Shown: in pieces, positions 1-9,167 of the stretch
Numbering within the stretch: the stretch's first letter is position 1
Layout of the letters: each line of letters starts with the position of its first letter
Assembly: GCF_001808955.1 (NCBI RefSeq)
Contig: NZ_KV795255.1
Span: forward strand, 86,397-150,396
DNA length: 64,000 bases
Origin: Rothia sp. HMSC078H08
Lineage (GTDB): Bacteria; Actinomycetota; Actinomycetes; Actinomycetales; Micrococcaceae
Direction of reading: 5' to 3'
Made by a program: the position numbers and the translations under genes
Notes under the pieces: generated by a model
What the model was told of the DNA's origin: nothing
Seen by the model: only the letters and a program-made list of their open reading frames with translations
The model's database searches: none

Positions 1-884
1 TCAGAACCGGTCGCGCCGTTGCCGGAGTAGGTCAGGTTAGCGACCTGCACGCTGGACGTCTGCTTGTACGAAACCCAGCCGTCGTTTGCCGGGAAGCGCA
101 GCTGCGCCGGCATGAAGTTAGTCTGGCTGTAGTACTTGGTGCCGGACTGCTTCATGGTGTACGCCTTGCTGGTGGTGTAGACGATACGACCCTTGAAGGT
201 GTAGGTGCCGTCGGAGTTCTTGGTGACGGTCGGTACTTCTGCGGTCCAGGTGCCAGCGGTCTGTGCGACGGACAGGTACTTTGCCTGGCCTGCAGATGCG
301 ACCAGCTCGGTGGTCTTACCGGTCAGCTGGCGGCTAGAGGGGCTCCAGGACTGGCCGTTGATCTTGCCGAGCTTCAGGAGCGACTGGGCCTTGGCGGAGA
401 CGGTGTACTCCACCTCGGTCACGAAGGTTGCGCCCGCTGCGAGGGTGACGCTGCTACCGGGGATGTAGCCGGTGCCGGTTGCGGTGTCCTTGGTCGGTAC
501 GGACCACCAGAAGCCGCTGGAGGACATGTATGCGCCGTTTGCGCCGGTCTGGGAGTTGGTGACGGGGGTGAACTTACCTTCGCCGTTGACGTAGGTTGCG
601 CTCTTGGGCTTGGAGGTTGCGTCGTCCCAGTTGATGTCGGAGTCCGGAACGGTGGAGGCGGTGAAGTGTGCCTCGGGGCTTGCCGGGTTGATGGTGCCGG
701 TGTTGTTGGAGGATGCGTAGCCGACGTAGCCGCCGTTGTTCTGCACGCTGACGTACACGCCGTACTGTACGCCGGGGGTTTCCTTGGATGCGGCGTAGGC
801 GGGTACGGCTGCGGAGGCTGCGACGACGGGTGCAGACCAGACGCCTGCCTTGGCGATGGTGCGGCGAGAGATGGGCTGGGTCAT
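1..884 (-). CDS. Tat-exported surface or secreted protein, 3' end outside window
   Basis: The minus-strand frame opens at ATG 882-884 behind an AGGAG ribosome site and is still open at base 1, giving at least 294 residues. The N-terminus reads MTQPISRRTIAKAGVW followed by an Ala/Val-rich stretch ending in AYA-AS. This is a twin-arginine signal (RR at residues 7-8) with a likely cleavage near residue 33, so export folded by the Tat system is expected. The mature part is rich in Thr, Ser, Gly and aromatic residues without Cys, as in actinobacterial surface proteins of beta-sandwich type. I recognise no enzymatic motif and assign no function. The C-terminus, where an anchor or sorting signal might lie, is not visible. 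Confidence 0.8.
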   Translation of the reverse strand, partial: MTQPISRRTIAKAGVWSAPVVAASAAVPAYAASKETPGVQYGVYVSVQNNGGYVGYASSNNTGTINPASPEAHFTASTVPDSDINWDDATSKPKSATYVNGEGKFTPVTNSQTGANGAYMSSSGFWWSVPTKDTATGTGYIPGSSVTLAAGATFVTEVEYTVSAKAQSLLKLGKINGQSWSPSSRQLTGKTTELVASAGQAKYLSVAQTAGTWTAEVPTVTKNSDGTYTFKGRIVYTTSKAYTMKQSGTKYYSQTNFMPAQLRFPANDGWVSYKQTSSVQVANLTYSGNGATGS

Positions 885-1190
885 GAGTGTGGTGATCTCC
901 TGTGAGTGGTGGTGTTTCTTGGAGCCGTCAAGAATGGTTCTGACTAGGCTCAATGCACTCCAGTATACAAAGGTTGAGGTTATATCTGTACCTTATGAGG
1001 GCAGATGTGCACAATCTTACTTTCTGTCGCAAGTTCTACCGCTCTGGTTCAAACATCTCAAAAGCGCCCTCAAATCCAAGCACTGTTCGACAGCTGGAGC
1101 GGCTCTATCCCTCCTCTTTTCCCCAGCGCACTCCCCCAGCGCCTTCGAGCATTAGTCGATGCTGTCTCTGTTGAGCTCCGGGTTAAAGCA
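885..1190. other. Gene-free stretch upstream of the Tat protein gene
   Basis: About 300 bases between the start of the Tat protein gene and the sucD terminator. It should carry the promoter for the leftward Tat protein gene. Short open frames here have no ribosome site or recognisable protein, and I see no repeat or RNA gene. Confidence 0.4.
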
Positions 1191-1225
1191 CAGATGCCGG
1201 TAGCCTCATGGACTACCGGCATCTG
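1191..1225 (-). terminator. Stem-loop downstream of sucD
   Basis: Perfect 13-bp inverted repeat (CAGATGCCGGTAG, 9-base loop, complementary arm) just after the sucD stop codon. On the minus strand it is followed only by a short TGCTTT, so termination may be partly factor dependent. Confidence 0.65.
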
Positions 1226-1242
1226 CCGCAATACTATGCTGT

Positions 1243-2160
1243 TTACTTCGCTGCGAAGATTTCGCGCATCAGGTTTGCAGCCTCGGAGGGGGTCTTACCG
1301 ACCTTCACGCCTGCTGCTTCCAGAGCTTCCTTCTTCGCCTGAGCGGTACCGGAGGAACCGGAGACAATAGCGCCTGCGTGGCCCATGGTCTTACCCTCAG
1401 GAGCGGTGAAGCCTGCAATGTAACCAACGACGGGCTTGGTCACGTTTGCCTTGATGTACTCTGCAGCACGCTCCTCAGCGTCACCACCAATCTCACCAAT
1501 CATGACGATTGCTTCGGTCTCGGGGTCAGCTTCGAAAGCTTCCAGAGCGTCGATGTGGGTGGTGCCGATGATGGGGTCGCCACCAATACCGATAGCGGTG
1601 GTGAAACCAATGTCGGACAGTTCGTACATCAGCTGGTAGGTCAGGGTACCGGACTTGGAAACCAGACCGATCTTGCCCTTGCCGGTGATGTTCGCCGGGA
1701 TAATACCAACCAGGCACTCCTCGGGGGAGATGATGCCGGGGCAGTTGGGGCCGATGATGCGGGTGATCTGCTTGCCGTTCTCGTCCACGGATGCCTTAGC
1801 GGCTGCCCAGAACTCTGCGGAGTCCTGAACCGGAACGCCCTCGGTGATGACGACGACGAGGCCAATCTTAGCCTCGATAGCCTCGAGAACTGCTGCCTTG
1901 GTGAAGGCCGGGGGAACGAAGACGATGGAGACGTTCGCGCCGGTCTTCTCCATAGCCTCAGCTACGGAACCGAACACGTTCAGCTCGATGTCGGAGCCGT
2001 CCTTCGCCTTGTGGGTGACGGTGGTGCCAGCCTTGCGAGCGTTCACGCCGCCCACAATGTTGGTGCCTGCTGCGAGCATGCGTGCGGTGTGCTTGGTACC
2101 CTCGCCACCGGTGATGCCCTGAACGATGACCTTGGAGTCCTTGTTCACAAAGATAGACAT
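1243..2160 (-). CDS. sucD: Succinate-CoA ligase [ADP-forming], alpha subunit
   Basis: Catalytic alpha subunit of succinyl-CoA synthetase, interconverting succinyl-CoA and succinate with substrate-level phosphorylation in the TCA cycle. At 305 residues it has family length. The N-terminal CoA-binding Rossmann domain carries [11 protein letters not shown] near residue 15. The ligase domain has the phosphohistidine loop GHAGAI with His261 and the power-helix segment PNCPGI near residue 138. It lies 29 bases downstream of sucC and is clearly its operon partner, with the stem-loop at 1191-1225 closing the unit. The long plus-strand frame over the same bases is a codon-bias shadow. Confidence 0.97.
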   Translation of the reverse strand: MSIFVNKDSKVIVQGITGGEGTKHTARMLAAGTNIVGGVNARKAGTTVTHKAKDGSDIELNVFGSVAEAMEKTGANVSIVFVPPAFTKAAVLEAIEAKIGLVVVITEGVPVQDSAEFWAAAKASVDENGKQITRIIGPNCPGIISPEECLVGIIPANITGKGKIGLVSKSGTLTYQLMYELSDIGFTTAIGIGGDPIIGTTHIDALEAFEADPETEAIVMIGEIGGDAEERAAEYIKANVTKPVVGYIAGFTAPEGKTMGHAGAIVSGSSGTAQAKKEALEAAGVKVGKTPSEAANLMREIFAAK

Positions 2161-2189
2161 ATTACTTCCTTGAAATCCTTTGCTGGCGA

Positions 2190-3356
2190 TTACGCCTTGT
2201 GAGCGAGCTCTGCTGCCTTGTCAGCGCCGGAGTCCATGGTCTCAGCCAGAACAACCAGCGGGTGGTTCGCCTCGGAGAGGATGCGGCGACCCTCAGCAAC
2301 GTTGTTGCCGTCCAGGCGCACAACCAGGGGCTTGGTTGCTGCGTCGCCCAGAATCTCCAGAGCCTTCACAATGCCGTCTGCCACTGCGTCACATGCGGTG
2401 ATGCCGCCGAAGACGTTCACGAAAACGCTCTTGACCTGCTCGTCGCCCAGAATGATTTCCAGGCCAGCAGCCATAACCTCAGCGGATGCGCCGCCACCAA
2501 TATCAAGGAAGTTTGCGGGCTTGACGTTGCCGTGGTTTTCACCAGCGTATGCAACGACGTCCAGGGTGGACATAACCAGACCTGCACCGTTACCAACGAT
2601 GCCGACCTCGCCGTCCAGCTTCACGTAGTTCAGGTCGAACTGCTTTGCCTTAGCTTCCAGCGGGTTCTCAGCGGACTTGTCCACGAGAGCCTCGTGCTCG
2701 GGCTGGCGGAATTCTGCGTTGTCGTCCAGGGAGACCTTACCGTCCAGGGCGAGGATGGTGCCCTCGGGGGTCAGAACGAGGGGGTTAACCTCAACCAGGG
2801 TTGCGTCTTCCTTAGTGTAGACTTCGCCCAGCTTGACGAGAACGGGAACAACCTTCTCCTGCAGTTCTGCGGAGAAACCTGCTGCCTTAGCAATTTCTTC
2901 AGCCTTAGCCTGGTCCAGGCCGACCAGCGGGTCAACCTCAATCTTTGCCAGTGCCTCGGGGCGCTCAGCAGCGAGCTGCTCAATTTCCATACCGCCTTCT
3001 ACCGAGCACATTGCCAGGTAGGAGCGGTTTGCGCGGTCCAGCAGGAGGGAGAAGTAGTATTCTTCGGCGATGTCTGCGCCGTCAGCGACCAGCACGCGGT
3101 GAACGGTGTGGCCCTTGATGTCCATGCCGAGAATTGCCTTAGCGTGCTCGTAAGCTTCTTCGGGGGACTTTGCGAGCTTAACGCCGCCAGCCTTACCGCG
3201 GCCGCCGGTCTTAACCTGAGCCTTAATGACGGTCAGGCCGCCAATTTCCTCAGCTGCTGCCTTTGCTTCTTCAGGGGTGGTCGCAACAATGCCCTTGAGC
3301 ACGGGTACACCGTGCTTTGCGAAGAGCTCGCGCGCCTGGTATTCGAAAAGGTCCAC
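2190..3356 (-). CDS. sucC: Succinate-CoA ligase [ADP-forming], beta subunit
   Basis: Nucleotide-binding beta subunit that pairs with SucD. It opens with an ATP-grasp domain ([34 protein letters not shown] near residues 40-57) and ends with the CoA-ligase domain, including NGAGLVM and DIGGGAS. I start it at GTG 3354-3356 because an AGAAGGAC ribosome site stands just upstream and the resulting 388 residues match the family. An in-frame ATG at 3480 would add 42 Arg-rich residues unlike any SucC. Transcription from the region above 3356 runs into sucD. Confidence 0.95.
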   Translation of the reverse strand: MDLFEYQARELFAKHGVPVLKGIVATTPEEAKAAAEEIGGLTVIKAQVKTGGRGKAGGVKLAKSPEEAYEHAKAILGMDIKGHTVHRVLVADGADIAEEYYFSLLLDRANRSYLAMCSVEGGMEIEQLAAERPEALAKIEVDPLVGLDQAKAEEIAKAAGFSAELQEKVVPVLVKLGEVYTKEDATLVEVNPLVLTPEGTILALDGKVSLDDNAEFRQPEHEALVDKSAENPLEAKAKQFDLNYVKLDGEVGIVGNGAGLVMSTLDVVAYAGENHGNVKPANFLDIGGGASAEVMAAGLEIILGDEQVKSVFVNVFGGITACDAVADGIVKALEILGDAATKPLVVRLDGNNVAEGRRILSEANHPLVVLAETMDSGADKAAELAHKA

Positions 3357-3746
3357 AGGTGTCCTTCTTCTTCGAAGTGGTGCCGAGTACTGGTGCACTC
3401 GGCCTGGTCTCATTAGAGGAGGTTCCCCTGTGTGTCCGGTACGTGCGATAGGTATCTCTCGCACCCGGCGCACACGCATCATTGACGCGGGGAATTTCTC
3501 TCGTCTCTACTCTATCGGATTCGGCGTGAGCTCGCACTCACGGACCCCCAAATCTGAGATTTTAGCGACTCAGCTCACAAATATTTTGGGTACATTCCAC
3601 CCAAAGGCTGTGCACCGGGTAACTAACCCGAACTCGCACTCCCCCATCCGCCGCGAAATACCGGCGAAAACGCGACAATACCGCCGCACGCAGAAGAGCA
3701 TCCGGACCTTTCTCACCAGGCGGACAACACGCCCGGTACAGCGCAC
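3357..3746. other. Intergenic region upstream of sucCD
   Basis: About 390 bases holding the sucC leader and promoter, and beyond them the tail of the convergent pcrA unit. No protein in any frame is convincing. Confidence 0.4.
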
Positions 3747-3782
3747 AAAAGAGGGGCGGGCACCCTCAGATACCCGCCCCTC
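3747..3782 (-). terminator. Intrinsic terminator of pcrA
   Basis: GAGGGGCGGG and its complement enclose a 12-base loop, and on the minus strand the stem is followed by TTTTG. It sits 34 bases past the pcrA stop. Confidence 0.85.
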
Positions 3783-3815
3783 CATCGGCGTTGTCAGGTT
3801 CTCACGCCTGACGCG

Positions 3816-6809
3816 TTAGCTCACCTTCTCCAGCGGTGCGTAACGCAGCAGCAGACGCTTCTCTTCCGAACCGAAACGAACCTTCGCCACGGTCTTATCG
3901 CCGCTACCCTCAACGGCGAGCACGCGGCCCTCACCGAACTTGGTGTGGCGCACGGTATCACCGACCGCCAGAGTCGGGATTTCCTTGCTCTGGTGCACAC
4001 GGGAACGGTTTGTCACCTTCGAGGAGGCAACCGCCGCCAGCCCGTAGCTTGCCGAGCCGTTAATATCCGCGGTGGACGGCTCGGAGCGGCGTGCGGGGCG
4101 GGACTCGTAGGGGTCGTATGAGCCGCGCGAGCCACCGGAACTGTAACCACCCGAGCCGTAACCACCCGAACCGTAGCCGGAGCTGTATCCGGAGCGCGAA
4201 CCGCCGGAGTAACCATTGCCGTAGGAACCACCGTAGGAGCTACCGTAGGAGCCACTGCCGTAAGAACCGCCGCCGCGAGCGCCATACGCACCCATACCAG
4301 AGGCACCAAAACCCGAGAAACCGGCGGTGCGCTTCCACTCAATCAGCTCCTCCGGGATTTCCTCCAGGAAGGGCGAGGGCGGGTTGAACTGGCTCTTACC
4401 CCACATGGTGCGGGTCTCCGAGCGGGTCAGGTACAGGCGCTCCATGGCGCGGGTCAGACCCACGTACGCCAGGCGGCGCTCCTCGCTCATCTCCTTCTCG
4501 TCGGTCAGGGCACGCTGGTGCGGGAACAGTCCGTGCTCCATGCCAGTCAGGAACACCACGGGGAACTCCAGGCCCTTGGCGGTGTGCAGGGTCATGAGGG
4601 TGACCATGCCCTGGGCCTTCGCCTCGGCGGCCTCGGCGGCAATCTGCGCGGCGGAGGCGTTCTCACCCTCCGCGCTGGCGGGGCGGTTTGGAATCGAGTC
4701 GGCGTCGGCAACCAGCGCCACGTGCTCGAGGAACTGCTCCAGGTCGGCGCCGGGGTTCTCGGTCTCGAACTCGACCATGGCGTCAAGCAGCTCGGAGAGG
4801 TTCTCTACGCGAGACTCGTCCTGAATGTCCTTGGAGGCGCGCAGAGCCGCCAGGTAGCCGGTCTGCTCCAGGACCGCCTCCAGGCAGGTTGCGGCCGGTT
4901 CGGTGCGGGCAATTTGCGCCAGGTCATCCATGAGGCGCACGAACTCGGCGTACTTCTTGACCGCGGCGGCGCCCAGGCCGGGGATGTCGGCTGCCTGACG
5001 CGCCGCCGCAAAGAACGAGATGCGGTGAGCGGTCGCGTAATCGGCCACCACGGACTCGGACTTGGCCCCGATACCGCGCTTGGGTTCGTTCAGAATACGG
5101 CGCACGTTCACGTCGTCATCGGGGTTGCTCAGGGCACGCAGGTAGGCGAGCGCATCTTTGATTTCCTTACGCTCGTAGAAGCGGGTACCACCGACCACGC
5201 GATAGGGCAGGCCGGCACGCATGAGCATGTCCTCGAGGGTTCGGGACTGCGCGTTGGTGCGGTAGAAGATTGCGACGTCACCGGGCTGCACGCCGTGCTC
5301 ATCGGCAAGGCGATCAATTTCGCGGGTGATGTAGCGTGCCTCGGCGTGCTCGGATTCGGCAACGTAACCGATGATCTTCGCACCCGCGCCGGAGGCGGTC
5401 CACAGCTTCTTGGGTCGACGATCGGGGTTGCGTTCAATGACCGCATTCGCCGCAGAGAGGATGTTCTGCGTGGAACGGTAGTTCTGCTCCAGCAGGATCG
5501 TGTGGGCGTTCGGGTAGTCCTTCTCGAAGTCCGTAATATTGCGAATATCCGCACCACGGAAGGCGTAGATGGACTGGTCGGAATCACCCACCACGGTCAG
5601 CTCGGCAGGGGGCACCGCGTCCGGGTAGGGGCCGCGGTCAGCCGGTGCCTTCGCGTGGGCGCCGACCAGTTCACGCACCAGCTGGTACTGGGCGTGGTTG
5701 GTGTCCTGGTACTCGTCCACGAGGATGTGGCGGAACTTACGGCGGTAGTAGTTCGCGATTTCGGGGAACTTCTTGAGCAAAAAGACGGTGCGGCCAATCA
5801 GGTCGTCAAAGTCGAGGGAGTTAGCGGCGCGCAGACGCTGCGTGTAGACGGTGTAAATCTGCGCGATGGTCTTCTCGTACGGGTTATCGCTAGCCACACG
5901 GGAGGCATACGCCTCGGCGCTGACCAGCTCGTTTTTCAGCGCGGAGATGCGGTTGCCCACAGCCTTAGCGGTGAACTTCTTGGTGTCCAGGTTGAGCTCT
6001 TTAATGATGAGGCTCAGCAGGCGCTGCGAGTCGGTCGAATCGTAGATGGTGAAGGTGGACTTCAGCCCCAAGGCGGCGGCCTCACGGCGCAGCACACGCA
6101 CGCAGAAGCTGTGGAAAGTAGAAATCCACATGTGCTTGGCGCGCGGGCCGACCAGCGCCTCAATGCGTTCACGCATTTCGGCGGCAGCCTTGTTGGTGAA
6201 GGTGATGGCGAGGATCTGGCCGGGGGTCGCGCGGTGGGTTGCGAGCAGGTAAGCGATGCGGTGGGTGAGCACGCGGGTCTTGCCGGAACCAGCGCCCGCG
6301 ACGATGAGCAGAGGCGAGCCGGAGTGCAGCACGGCCTCTTCCTGGCGTTCATTGAGCCCGGCGGTGAGGGATGCGGGGTCCACGGTGCTCAGGCTGTGGG
6401 TGCGTTCGCCGTAGGGGTCGGCGGGGTCGAAGTCCTCGCCGTAGCCGCCGACGCGGTAGGCGGGCGGCATGAAGTCGCCGAGCGGGTCTGCGGCGGTGAA
6501 GGCTGCGGGTGCGCCGGGTTCAGGAACGGGCGCGCTGGTAGCAGGGGCACCGTAGGCGGGCATGCCGGTGGGCAGGGCGACGGGTACGTCCTGTGCGGGC
6601 GCCTCCATCACCGGGGCATCCATCACTGCGGCGTCCATGGCAGGGGCGTAGTAGTCGTCCTCGGCAGGGGGTACGTCGTAGTAGGGGTCGAAGGGCGGCT
6701 CGTCCACCGGTGCAGGGTCTACCGGTGCTGCGGGGGTGACGAGTTCGGCGGCGAACAGGCCGTCCTGTTCGGTGAAGGGCTGCTTCTGCTGTTCGGGCTT
6801 GTCGCTCAT
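3816..6809 (-). CDS. pcrA: ATP-dependent DNA helicase PcrA/UvrD (SF1A)
   Basis: A 3'-5' superfamily 1 helicase of nucleotide-excision repair, replication restart and removal of blocked RNA polymerase. Walker A AGAGSGKT lies near residue 172. Motif II DEYQDTNHAQY, motif III GDSDQSIYAFRGAD, motif IV LEQNYRS, motif V LMTLHTAKGLEFPVVFL and motif VI VGLTRAMERLYLT all follow in order. Two parts are unusual. An acidic, Pro/Ala-rich extension of about 145 residues precedes the helicase core. A Gly-Ser-Tyr-rich linker precedes the C-terminal Tudor-like domain (VGDTVRHTKFGEGRVL), which in this family contacts RNA polymerase. Two ATGs stand in tandem; 6807-6809 has the better spacing to GAGG. Confidence 0.96.
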   Translation of the reverse strand: MSDKPEQQKQPFTEQDGLFAAELVTPAAPVDPAPVDEPPFDPYYDVPPAEDDYYAPAMDAAVMDAPVMEAPAQDVPVALPTGMPAYGAPATSAPVPEPGAPAAFTAADPLGDFMPPAYRVGGYGEDFDPADPYGERTHSLSTVDPASLTAGLNERQEEAVLHSGSPLLIVAGAGSGKTRVLTHRIAYLLATHRATPGQILAITFTNKAAAEMRERIEALVGPRAKHMWISTFHSFCVRVLRREAAALGLKSTFTIYDSTDSQRLLSLIIKELNLDTKKFTAKAVGNRISALKNELVSAEAYASRVASDNPYEKTIAQIYTVYTQRLRAANSLDFDDLIGRTVFLLKKFPEIANYYRRKFRHILVDEYQDTNHAQYQLVRELVGAHAKAPADRGPYPDAVPPAELTVVGDSDQSIYAFRGADIRNITDFEKDYPNAHTILLEQNYRSTQNILSAANAVIERNPDRRPKKLWTASGAGAKIIGYVAESEHAEARYITREIDRLADEHGVQPGDVAIFYRTNAQSRTLEDMLMRAGLPYRVVGGTRFYERKEIKDALAYLRALSNPDDDVNVRRILNEPKRGIGAKSESVVADYATAHRISFFAAARQAADIPGLGAAAVKKYAEFVRLMDDLAQIARTEPAATCLEAVLEQTGYLAALRASKDIQDESRVENLSELLDAMVEFETENPGADLEQFLEHVALVADADSIPNRPASAEGENASAAQIAAEAAEAKAQGMVTLMTLHTAKGLEFPVVFLTGMEHGLFPHQRALTDEKEMSEERRLAYVGLTRAMERLYLTRSETRTMWGKSQFNPPSPFLEEIPEELIEWKRTAGFSGFGASGMGAYGARGGGSYGSGSYGSSYGGSYGNGYSGGSRSGYSSGYGSGGYGSGGYSSGGSRGSYDPYESRPARRSEPSTADINGSASYGLAAVASSKVTNRSRVHQSKEIPTLAVGDTVRHTKFGEGRVLAVEGSGDKTVAKVRFGSEEKRLLLRYAPLEKVS

Positions 6810-6915
6810 CATCTACCTCGCTGCCTAGAATACACGTTCGATATTCCATGCTACCGCATTTGCTCCGCAGCTCCCACCCTTTCGGTCATCCGCCGCCCTC
6901 TCATTCGAGCAAAGA

Positions 6916-6960
6916 TAAGAAAACCGCCCGCGCCTGCTAATGCAAGCGACGGGCGGTTTC
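6916..6960 (-). terminator. Terminator of the tRNA-Arg gene
   Basis: Inverted repeat AAACCGCCCG/CGGGCGGTTT around a roughly 20-base loop, followed on the minus strand by TTTTCTTATCTTT. It is placed directly after the tRNA 3' end. Confidence 0.75.
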
Positions 6961-6988
6961 TCGTACCGGCACGCATGCCGGTTCTGTG

Positions 6989-7061
6989 TGCCCCCGAGAC
7001 GATTCGAACGTCCGACACCTTCTTTAGGAGAGAAGTGCTCTATCCCCTGAGCTACGAGGGC
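6989..7061 (-). tRNA. tRNA-Arg, anticodon CCU
   Basis: A 73-nucleotide cloverleaf on the minus strand. The acceptor stem is GCCCTCG paired with CGGGGGC, with discriminator A. The D arm carries AGCTCAGGGG. The anticodon stem CTTCT/AGAAG holds loop CTCCTAA with anticodon CCT. The T arm reads GGACGTTCGAATCGTCT. No CCA is encoded (CAC follows). It decodes AGG, a rare codon in a GC-rich genome, and tRNA-Arg(CCU) genes are common integration sites, though no integrase lies next to it here. Confidence 0.95.
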
Positions 7062-7238
7062 GTACCTATCCAGTATAAAGCACCCCGCACCGCAGGTCGG
7101 CACAGCCCACGACAAGCCGCCCGCATCCACCGGTAATCGCACCGTGCCCACCCCCGGTCCCAGCCAGCGTTCACCGACCCGTGTTCACCGCCTGAGGACA
7201 CCCGCACCCGGCGGCAGAACCGCTCCTACAATGTACGA

Positions 7239-8255
7239 ATGAGCATCTACATTGACCCACCCGTCTGGCCCGCGCACGGCACCGTCTTCTCGCACCTCAT
7301 CTCCGATGCATCCCTGGCGGAACTGCACGAGTTCGCTGCGGCGGCGGGCATTAGCGAGCGTGCCTTCGACCGCGACCACTACGATGTACCGGCGCACCGC
7401 TACGAGGAGCTGGTGCAGGCGGGCGCGATTGAGCTCAGCGGCGCACAGCTGACCCGTACGCTCATTGCGAGCGGCCTGCGCATCCCCCTAAAGGAACGCC
7501 CCGAGAAGATCCGCCCGCGCCTGCTTCGCACCTGGGAGGCGGCGTTTGCGCCCCGCCTCGAGCGTGCGGATGCGTCCGCCGAGTCGCGGGCCCGGCTCGT
7601 AACGCAAGTGGCTGAGTTGGGCGAGCACCTGATACAGGCGTGGGAACAGCCGCACCGCGCCTACCACCACAGCGGGCACCTTTCGCAGATGCTCACCGAT
7701 CTGGACCGCCTATATGCCCCCCACTCGCATACAGGTTCCACTCCCCTGCCGCTGGTTCTGGCGGCGTGGTTCCACGACGCGGTTTACGAGGGCGCGCCAG
7801 GTGAGGATGAGCGCCGCAGTGAGCAGCTGGCGAGCGCCTCCCTGGAGCCGCTGGTCGTCGCTGGTCTGCTGGGCGAAGAGGAGCTACAGCTGGTGCGCCT
7901 TCTGGTTCGCGCCACGGCAACCCACGAGCTGCCCGAGTCCACCGAACTACCGGCGGGCTACAATCCGGCAGATATTGAGTTCTTCCTTGACGCAGACATA
8001 GCGATTCTGGCTGCCGAGCCGGCACGCTACCGCCGCTACCTGCGCGGGGTGCGTAGCGAGTACTCCCACTTCGATGATGAGGCGTTCCGCACCGGCCGCA
8101 CGAGCTTCCTGCACTCCGTCCTAGAGCGCGAGCGCATCTTTCTCTCCGAGCGAGCCCGCGAACTTTGGGAGGAGCCCGCACGGGCTAATCTACGTGCTGA
8201 GCTCAGCGAGTGGGAGCAGGACCCGCAGAGGCTTCTGCAGACTCTGGCATCCTAG
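7239..8255 (+). CDS. DUF4031 domain fused to an HD-type metal-dependent phosphohydrolase-like domain
   Basis: 338 residues in two parts. Residues 1 to about 78 match DUF4031 (MSIYIDPPVWPAHG, then FDRDHYDVPAHRY), a short actinobacterial domain of unknown function. From about residue 110 the protein resembles predicted HD-superfamily phosphohydrolases: AYHHSGHLSQML supplies an early His, LAAWFHDAVYEG the His-Asp pair, and a later Asp lies in FFLDADIAIL. Metal-dependent phosphohydrolase activity is inferred from these residues, and the substrate is unknown. The gene stands alone between the tRNA unit and a plus-strand terminator at 8276. Confidence 0.8.
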   Translation: MSIYIDPPVWPAHGTVFSHLISDASLAELHEFAAAAGISERAFDRDHYDVPAHRYEELVQAGAIELSGAQLTRTLIASGLRIPLKERPEKIRPRLLRTWEAAFAPRLERADASAESRARLVTQVAELGEHLIQAWEQPHRAYHHSGHLSQMLTDLDRLYAPHSHTGSTPLPLVLAAWFHDAVYEGAPGEDERRSEQLASASLEPLVVAGLLGEEELQLVRLLVRATATHELPESTELPAGYNPADIEFFLDADIAILAAEPARYRRYLRGVRSEYSHFDDEAFRTGRTSFLHSVLERERIFLSERARELWEEPARANLRAELSEWEQDPQRLLQTLAS

Positions 8256-8275
8256 CCGCATACACCTAAAACACA

Positions 8276-8323
8276 TACCGCCGAGAATGCACCCACACTA
8301 AGGTGCGCTCTCGGCGGTATTTT
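8276..8323 (+). terminator. Terminator of the DUF4031-HD gene
   Basis: TACCGCCGAGA and its complement form a long stem with an inner GCACC/GGTGC part, followed by ATTTTC on the plus strand, 21 bases after the stop. Confidence 0.85.
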
Positions 8324-8332
8324 CATGGAATC

Positions 8333-8362
8333 TCTCGGGTACACAAATCTCGGGTACACAAA
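8333..8362. repeat. Perfect 15-bp tandem duplication
   Basis: TCTCGGGTACACAAA occurs twice head to tail (8333-8347 and 8348-8362) between two terminators. It probably arose by replication slippage. Confidence 0.85.
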
Positions 8363-8395
8363 AGGCGCCCACCCCGTGCGGGGTAGGCGCCTTTT
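8359..8395 (-). terminator. Terminator of the NlpC/P60 gene (bidirectional)
   Basis: AAAAGGCGCC, an inner ACCCCG/CGGGGT stem, and GGCGCCTTTT. The T run is present on both strands. It lies 43 bases past the NlpC/P60 stop. Confidence 0.9.
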
Positions 8396-8437
8396 GAGAA
8401 GTATGTTGGGCTAGACCCAGCTCTTATGCACTAAGGC

Positions 8438-9151
8438 TTAGAGAGCGGTGTAGTAGCCGTCAACGGACATCCAGGAGGTGGGGTGCACCAGGGTACCGTA
8501 GCTGGGGTTCAGAGCGGAAATCATCTTGCCGTCGCCCAGGTAGATACCAACGTGGCTGTAGCCGTTCTGGAAGACGATGTCGCCGGGCTGGGGGTTAGCG
8601 GTCGGGCGCAGCTCGTTCTTCATTGCGTAGGTGAAAGCGGTCAGCTTGATGCCGTGCTGAGCGAAAACCCAGGAGGTGAAGCCGGAGCAGTCCCATGCAC
8701 CGAAGGTCTTGCCGCCCCAAACGTAGGAGCCGCCCAGACCGCTCATTGCGGTTGCAACGATTGCGTCGCGGGATGCGTTACCGGTGGAAGCGGAGGAAGC
8801 TACGGGTGCCGGAGCTGCAGCGGGTGCAACGTAAGCCTGCTGTGCCTCAGCCTGAGGAGCGACGTAAGCCTGCTGTGCCTCAGCCTGGGGTGCTACATAG
8901 GAGGTCTCAACTGCGGGTGCCGGAGCTGCAGCGGGTGCAACGTAGGTCTGCTGTGCCTGAACCTGGGGTGCAACGTAGGTGGTTGCGGGGGTGTTGTAGC
9001 TGGTGTAGTCGAACTCGTAGTTGGTGTAGTCGTAGGACAGGTCAGCTGCAGCGGGGATCTGTGCGAATGCGTTCGCGGGAACGGTCGAGCCGAGCAGGAT
9101 TGCGCCTGCTGCGAGGGTTGCGCCTGCGGTACGTACGATCTTGTTAGCCAT
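8438..9151 (-). CDS. Secreted NlpC/P60 peptidoglycan hydrolase
   Basis: A cell-wall endopeptidase of about 237 residues. MANKIVRTAGATLAAG followed by a hydrophobic run and AFA gives a signal peptide of about 30 residues. The linker is Ala/Pro/Gln-rich with repeats of YVAPQ-x-x-AQQ and YVAPAAAPAP. The C-terminal domain is NlpC/P60 with catalytic Cys in WDCSGF, His in YSHVGIYLG and a further polar residue after it. Such enzymes cleave the D-Glu to diamino acid bond of stem peptides in cell separation or turnover. The start at 9149-9151 follows GGAGGAATTACC; an upstream in-frame ATG would run through the riboswitch and is rejected. Confidence 0.93.
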   Translation of the reverse strand: MANKIVRTAGATLAAGAILLGSTVPANAFAQIPAAADLSYDYTNYEFDYTSYNTPATTYVAPQVQAQQTYVAPAAAPAPAVETSYVAPQAEAQQAYVAPQAEAQQAYVAPAAAPAPVASSASTGNASRDAIVATAMSGLGGSYVWGGKTFGAWDCSGFTSWVFAQHGIKLTAFTYAMKNELRPTANPQPGDIVFQNGYSHVGIYLGDGKMISALNPSYGTLVHPTSWMSVDGYYTAL

Positions 9152-9167
9152 TGGTAATTCCTCCATT

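Noticed and set aside
6989..7061. Integration site scar at tRNA-Arg(CCU)
   Set aside because: No integrase or direct repeat of the tRNA 3' end was found in the window.
4518..7136. An 872-codon plus-strand open frame opposite pcrA
   Set aside because: It is antisense to all the conserved helicase motifs and its protein is Gly/Val/Leu-biased without domain; a GC-bias shadow.
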